Source: Deltaproteobacteria bacterium (GTDB lineage Bacteria > UBA10199 > SPLOWO2-01-44-7). Taken from it: a stretch of 7,185 nt of DNA. Below the pieces are notes generated by a model. That model made no database searches. It was given only the letters and a program-made list of their open reading frames with translations, and had not been told where the DNA came from. Positions 4,342 to 7,185 of the stretch are shown here, one piece after another. A program made the translations under genes and the position numbers. Every line of letters starts with the position of its first letter. Position 1 is the first letter of the stretch. Location: NCBI GenBank assembly GCA_016203765.1, contig JACQMB010000131.1, positions 1 through 7,185 on the forward strand, given 5' to 3'.

Positions 4342-5505
4342 TTAGTCTAGCCTGGATTGAGGATATTCCCTCTCCCCAAAATCCAATCGTGGTCCCACTC
4401 GTTTTTGATCCAGCGCATCCAGGCGATCTTTTGGGACGGTTCGCCCCGCATCATGGTGTCTTCGCAGTAGCGTTCCATGGAGGGGTCGTCTTTGCGCAGG
4501 ATCGGCACGCGGCCGGAGAGTTCTTCTGGCCAGCTCATGCCGGCTTGAACGAATAGAAAAGAAGTGCCGCGAAGGCAATGGAAAATGCGGTCTAAGCGGC
4601 CGGAGGGGGTTTTGGATGCGCAGATAAATTTGCGTCGGCCGAACCGGCGCCGGTTTGGGTTTCTGTTTTGTGCTCAGGACCCCTAATGCCAGAAAGATCA
4701 AAAATCCCCCCGCGGCGACCGGGACGGTCAAGGCCTCTCCCAATAAGGCATGGGCGATAAGACAACCAAAGATCGGTTGCAGGAACCAGGAGATCGCCAC
4801 AAGGGTGGCGGTCATTTTGGACAGACAGGTCAGCCACAAGAGGCTAGCCAGACAGGAGCAGGCCAGTCCCAAGTAGAGAACGAAACAAAGGGTTTGGGGG
4901 GAGGTTTGAGAGAGCCTTTGAAAAAAACCGGCCCCTTGAAATGGGAACATGTAAAAACTGGCGAACAACAGGCAGTAGAAGGCCACCAATACAGGGGAGT
5001 AGCGCTTCAACAACGGCTTGAGCAAGATCGGCAGCGTCGCTTCGGCGATGGTTGCCAGGAGCAAGAGGCCATTGCCCAGCATTTTTCCATTGAAGGAGGG
5101 GCTGGAGATGATCAAAAAACCGGCGGAGGCCAAAACCAATCCCAAAAATGTTTTGACATCGAGTTTTTCTTTCAGAAAGAAATAGGCCAGCCCGATCACA
5201 ACAATAGGTTCCATCGCCATAATAAAGGTGCCGTCGGCCGCGTGCGTATGCCGCATGCCGAAGACCTGCAACACCGAAGCCAGGGTGAAGGTCAAAGCAG
5301 AGGCCAGCATAATGGTCAGCAAATCCTTGCCGGCTATTTTCTTGTTGGGTTGAATCCAAAACCAGGGGAGGAATGCCAATAATGCGAGGGTATGGCGCAG
5401 ATAAACAATCTGAAGGGGAGGCAATTCCAGGCCCGCCAATTTGGTCGCCGCGGGTGTGCCGGCATAACAGAAATTCATTAGAAGAAGGAGTAGCAAGAGT
5501 CTCAT
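4342..5505 (-). CDS. EamA/DMT-superfamily membrane transporter with an anomalous C-terminal extension
   Basis: Residues 1-278 (from the ATG at 5505) show the two-fold repeat of EamA-type carriers, with about ten hydrophobic helices. The first half (1-135) includes TPAATKLAG, LRHTLALLAFLPWF, the ADGTFIMAMEPI motif and FLKEKLD. The second half includes FLQPIFGCLIAHALLGEAL and GGFLIFLALGVL. Such proteins export amino acids, sugars or other metabolites; the substrate cannot be told. The frame stays open 13 codons upstream to a TTG at 5544, but ATG 5505 gives the natural N-terminus; neither has a good ribosome binding site. After about residue 280 (around 4665) the family match ends. The last ~107 residues are rich in Arg, Pro and His, typical of an out-of-frame reading, and overlap another ORF. 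The true product probably ends near 4590-4660, or the gene is frameshifted or fused. It is transcribed towards the tRNA. Confidence 0.82.
   Translation of the reverse strand: MRLLLLLLLMNFCYAGTPAATKLAGLELPPLQIVYLRHTLALLAFLPWFWIQPNKKIAGKDLLTIMLASALTFTLASVLQVFGMRHTHAADGTFIMAMEPIVVIGLAYFFLKEKLDVKTFLGLVLASAGFLIISSPSFNGKMLGNGLLLLATIAEATLPILLKPLLKRYSPVLVAFYCLLFASFYMFPFQGAGFFQRLSQTSPQTLCFVLYLGLACSCLASLLWLTCLSKMTATLVAISWFLQPIFGCLIAHALLGEALTVPVAAGGFLIFLALGVLSTKQKPKPAPVRPTQIYLRIQNPLRPLRPHFPLPSRHFFSIRSSRHELARRTLRPRADPAQRRPLHGTLLRRHHDAGRTVPKDRLDALDQKRVGPRLDFGEREYPQSRLD
4347..4538 (-). CDS. Unrecognised 63-residue protein or 3' fragment of a lost gene
   Basis: This reverse ORF starts with ATG at 4538 and ends with TAG at 4347-4349. 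Its codons mostly end in G or C, and its composition is balanced (MSWPEELSG, then RKDDPSMERYCEDTMM, then IAWMRWIKNEWDHDWILG), unlike the R/P/H-rich reading of the same DNA in the transporter frame. That argues this is the frame under selection here. The ATG overlaps a TGA (ATGA, 4535-4538) that ends an 18-codon open stretch with a membrane-like tail (AFSIAFAALLFYSFKPA) in a third frame, as in tightly packed operons. I do not recognise the family. There is no clear ribosome binding site. It could be a small real gene or the remnant of a rearranged operon. Confidence 0.45.
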   Translation of the reverse strand: MSWPEELSGRVPILRKDDPSMERYCEDTMMRGEPSQKIAWMRWIKNEWDHDWILGRGNILNPG

Positions 5506-5544
5506 GAGTGCTGATTTATAGTTGGAGGTTATCAACAAGGGCAA

Positions 5545-5654
5545 GAGAAAAATAGTATTTTTATTTTATATGTTAAATTAAATAGTTATAAATTATTGTT
5601 CATTTTATGAATTAGCTTTATTTTTTTACATAACTGCTTTAAAAGGGAAAAATC
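5545..5654. promoter_or_regulatory. AT-rich divergent intergenic region between the transporter and mnmA
   Basis: This spacer is strikingly poor in G and C from about 5548 to 5640, unlike the rest of the window. It must hold the mnmA promoter and probably the transporter promoter. One weak forward candidate is TTGTTC (5596-5601), 17 bases, TATTTT (5619-5624). Many other A/T-rich boxes would fit, so I do not commit to one. AAAAGGG at 5641-5647, seven bases before ATG 5655, serves as the mnmA ribosome binding site. Confidence 0.5.
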
Positions 5655-6719
5655 ATGTTGGCCAAAAAAAGGGTGGTTGTGGGGATGTCCGGGGGAGTGG
5701 ACAGTTCGGTGACGGCGGCTTTGTTAAAAGAGGCCGGTTTCGAGGTTTTTGGCCTTGCTATGGAGCTTTACAGCTGTGACAAACCTCTGACCGGAGGCTG
5801 TTGCACCCCCAAGGATCGTTTGGATGCCCGAAAGGTCTGTGAAAAACTGGATTTGCCTTTTGCGATCGTTGATTTGCGTCCGGCCTTTCGCCGCCATGTC
5901 CTTGACTATTTTGCCGCGGAATATGCCCAGGGGAAAACTCCCCTCCCTTGCGCCCCTTGCAATCGCGAGGTTCGTTTTAAGGCCCTTTTGGAATATGCCG
6001 ATCAAAAGGGGGCCGGCTGGATCGCCACCGGCCATTATGCCAGGGTTCAAGAAGGAAATATTTTGCGCGCCAGGGATTTGAAAAAAGACCAGTCCTATTT
6101 TTTGTGGGGATTGGAACCGGAGGTGGTCTCCCGGTTGAGGCTTCCGATCGGTGATTATGCCAAGGAAGAGGTGCGCGCCCTGGCGAAAAAATTCGGACTC
6201 CCCACTTCCGACAAAGCGGAAAGCCAGGACTTGTGTTTTGTGGGGAATGAGGACCATGCCCGATTTCTGGAGGAACATTATCCGGCGGCGGCCCGCCCGG
6301 CGGGTGATTTTGTGGATGAGACGGGAAATGTTTTGGGCCGCCATCACGGCCTGCATGCCTATACCGTTGGCCAGCGCCGCCGGCTGGGGGTGAGCCTGGG
6401 CCAGCGCGCCTATGTGACCAAACTCGACCCGGAAAAAAACGAGATTGTGTTGGGATCAAAGGAATCGTTAAGAGCGAAGGGATTGATCGCAAAAAATCCT
6501 AACTGGATTGCTGGCAGGTCCCTGCTCCCTGGTCCCTGGTCCCTGGTCCGCATCCGCTCAACCCACGCGGGCGTTCCTGCCCAACTCGAAGAACTGGGTA
6601 AAACTCTCCAAATCACATTCCAAACTCCCCAGGATGCCGTTACCCCCGGTCAGGCCGCCGTTTTTTACGACGCCGACCGCTTGTTGGGCGGGGCCTGGAT
6701 TGAAAGGGCTATTCACTAA
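5655..6719 (+). CDS. mnmA: tRNA-specific 2-thiouridylase
   Basis: MnmA installs sulfur at position 2 of the wobble uridine in tRNA-Glu, -Gln and -Lys, using ATP to activate the base and sulfur from a persulfide relay. The 354 residues fit the family length. The PP-loop ATP-binding motif GMSGGVDSS is at 10-18. GGCCTPKDRLDARKVCEKL (47-65) and TGHYAR (125-130) are typical. The catalytic cysteine pair is Cys102 (PCAPCNREVRF) and Cys194 (ESQDLCFVG); Cys99 makes up the common CxxC form. The tRNA-contact segment HGLHAYTVGQRRRLGV (231-246) and a C-terminal beta-barrel domain follow. A heptamer tandem array lies at 6517-6551 (about residues 288-299) but by eye adds no net length. The start at 5655 is preceded by AAAAGGG. 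rnc follows after 20 bases. Confidence 0.97.
   Translation: MLAKKRVVVGMSGGVDSSVTAALLKEAGFEVFGLAMELYSCDKPLTGGCCTPKDRLDARKVCEKLDLPFAIVDLRPAFRRHVLDYFAAEYAQGKTPLPCAPCNREVRFKALLEYADQKGAGWIATGHYARVQEGNILRARDLKKDQSYFLWGLEPEVVSRLRLPIGDYAKEEVRALAKKFGLPTSDKAESQDLCFVGNEDHARFLEEHYPAAARPAGDFVDETGNVLGRHHGLHAYTVGQRRRLGVSLGQRAYVTKLDPEKNEIVLGSKESLRAKGLIAKNPNWIAGRSLLPGPWSLVRIRSTHAGVPAQLEELGKTLQITFQTPQDAVTPGQAAVFYDADRLLGGAWIERAIH
6517..6551 (+). repeat. Tandem heptamers (GGTCCCT) within mnmA
   Basis: The units are GGTCCCT, GCTCCCT, GGTCCCT, GGTCCCT and GGTCCGC. They are the reverse-orientation relatives of the GGACCAC/GGACTAC units around and in pheS. Seven is not a multiple of three, so successive units are read in different frames (SLLPGPWSLVR). 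The reading frame remains open. Confidence 0.7.
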
Positions 6720-6724
6720 TGATC

Positions 6725-6729
6725 GGAGG
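6725..6729 (+). promoter_or_regulatory. Ribosome binding site that decides the rnc start
   Basis: GGAGG lies ten bases before ATG 6740. A second in-frame ATG at 6719 overlaps the mnmA stop codon but has no Shine-Dalgarno sequence and would add seven non-conserved residues, so 6740 is preferred. Confidence 0.6.
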
Positions 6730-6739
6730 CCTTGGAAAA

Positions 6740-7185
6740 ATGGAAATTACCAAAGAGGAACAAAAACAATTAAGGGTTTTTGAAAAGAAGCTGGGCTATA
6801 AATTCAAAAAACCGGCACTGTTGAAACGGGCCCTGACGCACAAGTCGTCTACCAACGAGATGAAACTCTCCCCCATGGAAAACAACGAGCGTCTTGAATT
6901 TCTGGGCGACGCCGTTTTGGAGTTGGTCATCTCCCATCTCTTGATGGAAAATTTTAGCGATCATCCGGAGGGAGAACTTTCTAAATTGCGGGCCGCCATC
7001 GTCAATGAAGTGCAACTGGCCGAATTGGCGCGCAAGATTGACCTGGGCGATTTTCTCTTTTTGGGAAAGGGGGAAGACCGGACCGGGGGGCGGGAAAAGG
7101 ACTCTTTGTTGTCGGACGCCCTTGAGGCGGTCCTGGGGGCGGTCTATGTCGACCGGGGACTGAAAAAAGTTTTTCGGGTCATTGA
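6740..7185 (+). CDS. rnc: Ribonuclease III, N-terminal catalytic domain (3' truncated by window edge)
   Basis: RNase III cuts double-stranded RNA, notably rRNA precursors, and shapes mRNA and small-RNA turnover. The window holds 148 codons out of an expected 220-250. They cover the catalytic domain: RALTHKSS (30-37), the signature NNERLEFLGDAVLELV (48-63) with Glu50, Glu53 and Asp57, the PEGELSKLRAAIVNE segment (76-90), and SDALEAVLGAVYVD (125-138) with the metal-binding Asp126 and Glu129. All catalytic acidic positions that can be seen are intact. The double-stranded-RNA-binding domain should follow outside the window. The frame is open to the last base. It sits 20 bases after mnmA and is probably cotranscribed with it. 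Confidence 0.95.
   Translation, partial: MEITKEEQKQLRVFEKKLGYKFKKPALLKRALTHKSSTNEMKLSPMENNERLEFLGDAVLELVISHLLMENFSDHPEGELSKLRAAIVNEVQLAELARKIDLGDFLFLGKGEDRTGGREKDSLLSDALEAVLGAVYVDRGLKKVFRVI

Noticed and set aside
4233..4556. Forward ORF of 107 codons covering the second tRNA-end repeat
   Set aside because: Composition is unlike the real genes, it spans hairpins and the repeat, and it is antisense to the better-supported 63-codon reverse ORF.
4750..5382. Forward ORF of 210 codons antisense to the transporter
   Set aside because: It is rich in Gln, Gly and His and mirrors the hydrophobic codons of the EamA gene, as expected for a shadow frame.
5506..5544. TTG 5544 as the transporter start
   Set aside because: The 13 added residues precede the natural hydrophobic N-terminus and no Shine-Dalgarno sequence supports the TTG.
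5724..6356. Reverse ORF of 210 codons within mnmA
   Set aside because: It lies wholly opposite the well-supported mnmA gene and shows no recognisable motif.
6719..6739. Upstream ATG 6719 as the rnc start
   Set aside because: It lacks a ribosome binding site, and the extra residues are not part of the family; GGAGG points to ATG 6740.

Overview
The window looks like a bacterial chromosome segment, probably from a deltaproteobacterium in the broad sense (Desulfobacterota or a related uncultured lineage). The main reason is gene order: rplT-pheS-pheT-ihfA-merR followed by tRNA-Pro is an arrangement I associate with Geobacter-like genomes. That is recalled knowledge plus inference; I ran no search. 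Base composition is mid-range to GC-leaning by eye, with strongly G/C-ending codons in the housekeeping genes and one very AT-rich intergenic patch.

Layout. Positions 1-4068 form a forward translation and nucleoid block: the 3' end of rplT (ribosomal protein L20), pheS and pheT (the two subunits of phenylalanyl-tRNA synthetase, overlapping by one base), then ihfA (IHF/HU family) and a MerR-type regulator with no bases between them. A tRNA-Pro(GGG) gene follows at 4108-4182. The last 21 bases of the tRNA region are repeated exactly 154 bp further on, and the 133 bp between the copies carry four hairpins. From 5505 back to 4342 runs a reverse-strand EamA/DMT-type membrane transporter. Its last ~110 codons do not look like the family and overlap a 63-codon reverse ORF that looks coding in another frame. 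A 110-150 bp AT-rich divergent spacer leads to mnmA (tRNA 2-thiouridylase) and the 5' part of rnc (RNase III), which is cut by the window edge.

How the genes work together. Most are information-processing functions: ribosome assembly (L20), charging of tRNA-Phe (PheST), tRNA-Pro decoding of CCC, thiolation of wobble uridine (MnmA), and processing of rRNA and other double-stranded RNA (RNase III). IhfA bends DNA and is also a classical cofactor of site-specific recombination.

The main points for a second look are: (1) a PheT of only 647 residues, apparently missing the N-terminal EMAPII-like tRNA-binding domain; (2) a repeat-derived insertion of about 24 residues inside PheS; (3) a family of imperfect heptanucleotide repeats at three loci, in both orientations and inside two essential-type genes; (4) the att-like duplication of the tRNA-Pro 3' end around a hairpin cluster; (5) the rearranged-looking 3' end of the transporter gene. 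I did not find a convincing multi-gene novel defence or biosynthetic system.
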